From Chondrilla cf. caribensis (Eukaryota > Porifera > Demospongiae > Chondrillida > Chondrillidae), in the NCBI GenBank assembly GCA_964020155.1, contig OZ026560.1, forward strand, positions 1,520,001 through 1,584,000: a stretch of 64,000 bases of DNA. Direction: 5' to 3'. A program made the translations under genes and the position numbers. How positions within the stretch are numbered: the first letter of the stretch is position 1; the number at the start of each line of letters is the position of its first letter. The notes below the pieces were generated by a model. The model was not told the DNA's origin. It saw only the letters and a program-made list of their open reading frames with translations, and ran no database searches. Shown here one piece after another: positions 52,969 through 64,000 of the stretch.

Positions 52969-54544
52969 TTATTCCTCGGAATTTGCAAATATCTCGTCAT
53001 TCTCCCCAAATAGATCCAGGGTCTTTGAGCTAAATGCACGCTTGTCTGGTAGCTTTCGAGTCACTTCGCTGGGACTCGGTACCTCACGGTCAGGCTTCAT
53101 CTTCTTCGCGTCTGATTCCACTCGCTTCAGTTTTGAATCTGGATCTGCCTCTGGAACAAGACTGACTGTCGTGTGCAGTGATGATCGCTGGCTTAGTTTC
53201 CGTTTAATTCCATCAAACTCGTCATCCTCCTCAGTGCTCACTTCTGAGTCGTCCTCCACAATGCAGTGGTACCCAAGAGAATTCTGAATGCTGGAGTTGG
53301 AATTTCCTTCAACAAAAGAAATATGGAACATAATATAAATTCAGCATAATAGTGCTATTGTACTGTAGATAGGTCTACAGTATGTGTGGTGATTAGAAGG
53401 ACTATAAGATGGCTTTAATAAGTGTTATATATAGTGTAGTCATCCATCTAGCTGCATGTGGATATTCCACTCTACATGTTCGCATAACTATTATGTTCAG
53501 ATAGATCAAATTGATTTAATAATCAGTTATGTAAGATTGTTCATAAATAATTGTCTGGTTGGTGTGACTCTGAGTAATGTACAGTACAACCTGCTCGTAA
53601 GTACCCTGGTTAGCACATACCGCTGATTGGTACATACACGTCACTCAGTCCCCAGCTCATTCCTACCATATCAACCAGTACTGATAGTAAATACCTCTGG
53701 TTAGAGGTACAGATTCCCTGTCCCCTTCAAGGTACTTGTAAGCCATTTGACTATGTAATTGTCCCCTTCCTAAGTCAAATTTTGATTATTGAGGCATGGA
53801 AGAATAGAAGAACAGAATTTCTCCTTGTGATTGTTGAGGATGGCCCACTCTTCTCCTCAGAACCTCTAAAATTTTTCCACGCGTGTTAGATAAGGGAGGT
53901 TGTCAGACAGCACATATTATCAGGATGGGCCGATGGATGACACCAGTGCATAGATGTATGGATAGAGCCAACTACTGAGAATTGAAAGGCACTTTCCAAG
54001 CACAGACCAACTAGCTTAGTAAGTACCTTGAAGGCCACACCACTTGTACTTACTATCACCATAGATATTCAGTGTTAATGCTATTGATGTTATCCACACC
54101 TACTTTTATAGTGTACATGAGCTAGTGCAATTGGTATATGCAACAAGGAAACAGCAGTATGCCCTAATTAGGGAACTTCCTAAGGAAGTTAGACAGGGCC
54201 TGTTAGCACTGGTGGAAAGATATTATACATCGCTATAGCCTAATACCTGGCTCCTAGCTAGATACTGGGAAAAGTCTATTGTCTCTACCTGATAACAGTC
54301 CTCTTAAGAGTGGACTGGAAGTACTGCCGTGTTGTCTCGCTATACCACTGCTGTGAAAAGGTAGACCGGGGGTTGGCGCTCTGCGTACGTTGGGGCTCCT
54401 CTCCGTGTCGGGAGATAACCCCCTAGCGCTCTGGATGGTCGACAGCGGAGAGGACAATTCGGGTGTTCCAGGTACTTCATGATCCGCGTCGCTGGACATT
54501 GGATGTTTAAGGAGAGCAACGGTGAGTGGAGAGGCAGTCAGCAT
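52969..54544 (-). CDS. Unrecognised two-exon protein, Ser/Pro-rich then acidic
   Basis: Exons are 54544-54289 and 53306-52969 (stop TAA), 197 aa. The donor is TTATCAG|GTAGAG and the acceptor cttttgttgaag; the split codon is Gly. Residues 1-85 are Ser/Pro/Thr-rich (MLTASPLTVALLKHPMSSDA, later LSPDTERSP and RRAPTPGLPFHSSG) with several SP/TP sites. Residues 86-197 are acidic then basic (VEDDSEVSTEEDDEFDGIKR, AKKMKPDREVPSP) and end TLDLFGENDEIFANSEE. There is no transmembrane segment or known domain; it is probably an intrinsically disordered nuclear or cytoplasmic protein. The start ATG is the first in frame and faces LRRC49 across 182 bp. I recognise no homolog. The intron holds one MITE B and a MITE B fragment. 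Confidence 0.7.
53582..53754. mobile_element. MITE family B copy
   Basis: It starts cagtacaacctgctcgtaag. The core is 'tcaaccagtactgatagtaa' and it ends ggtacttgtaagccatttga. It lies in the intron of the unknown minus-strand gene. Confidence 0.8.
54003..54135. mobile_element. MITE family B fragment, inverted
   Basis: 'tagcttagtaagtaccttga' followed by 'tagtgtacatgagctag', which reads as family B in reverse. Incomplete. Confidence 0.5.
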
Positions 54545-54726
54545 TGTCGAACGACTCCGCAGGCTTCAAGGGTCCAGCGACGGCTTGCTGACAGCTGTTC
54601 GCGGGAAGGCGTGGTCCTGGCTCGCGCCAGAACCGTACTAAAATGGCCTCCGTACTGCAACTCTTCCTCGAATAGTCAGTGATCTACTGCGCATAGGATA
54701 CAGTTTCTTAAAGTTTCGTTTGTAGC
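54545..54726. promoter_or_regulatory. Divergent promoter, unknown gene and LRRC49
   Basis: 182 bp separate the two start codons. The segment is GC-richer than its surroundings and holds 'aaaatggcctcc', a YY1-like AAnATGGC motif common near animal start sites. Function is inferred from layout. Confidence 0.6.

Positions 54727-64000
<9,274 letters not shown>

Overview
This window is animal nuclear DNA. Spliced genes with GT-AG introns match metazoan families by sequence: RIT-type Ras GTPase, RGP1, SYF2, SLC25A46, LRRC49 and the C-terminus of UTP15. Long (CA)n/(GT)n tracts, Penelope-like and Tc1-like remnants and MITEs fill introns and intergenic DNA. A marine or early-branching invertebrate such as a sponge would fit, but I cannot name the species from sequence alone.

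Left part (1-20.5 kb). A repeat-rich stretch (1-5.7 kb) holds a decayed Penelope-like reverse transcriptase interrupted by a 30-bp minisatellite, several copies of a ~179-bp MITE, and a 756-bp inverted-repeat element with a 4-bp target duplication. Next come the last two exons of a UTP15-like gene (+), a three-exon RIT-like small GTPase (+, 6765-13287), a seven-exon RGP1 gene (-, 18746-13770) that converges on it, and an intronless SYF2 gene (+, 18829-19623). SYF2 and RGP1 share an 82-bp divergent promoter.

Middle (20.8-48.5 kb). A 27.7-kb head-to-tail tandem array of 5S rRNA genes lies entirely on the minus strand. The unit is ~188 bp: a 116-nt recognisable 5S core plus ~72 bp of spacer, with a T4 Pol III terminator. 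I estimate ~133 full-length-like copies. The left half contains a 32-unit (6,019-bp) block present twice in direct tandem. The right half is more heterogeneous and carries 18 copies of one identical 58-bp internal 5S deletion, plus one similar variant. Their spacing alternates 320/509 bp, so they were amplified as an 829-bp higher-order repeat. Minus-strand exon-like segments lie on both sides of the array, so it may sit inside an intron.

Right part (48.5-64 kb). The genes are an SLC25A46-like mitochondrial outer-membrane carrier (+), an unrecognised two-exon Ser/Pro-rich and acidic protein (-), and a 15-exon LRRC49 gene (+) that runs off the window end. LRRC49 diverges from the unknown gene across 182 bp. 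The genes are housekeeping functions (rRNA processing, splicing, vesicle traffic, mitochondrial dynamics, tubulin modification) and do not form one pathway. The unusual feature of the window is the structured 5S array.
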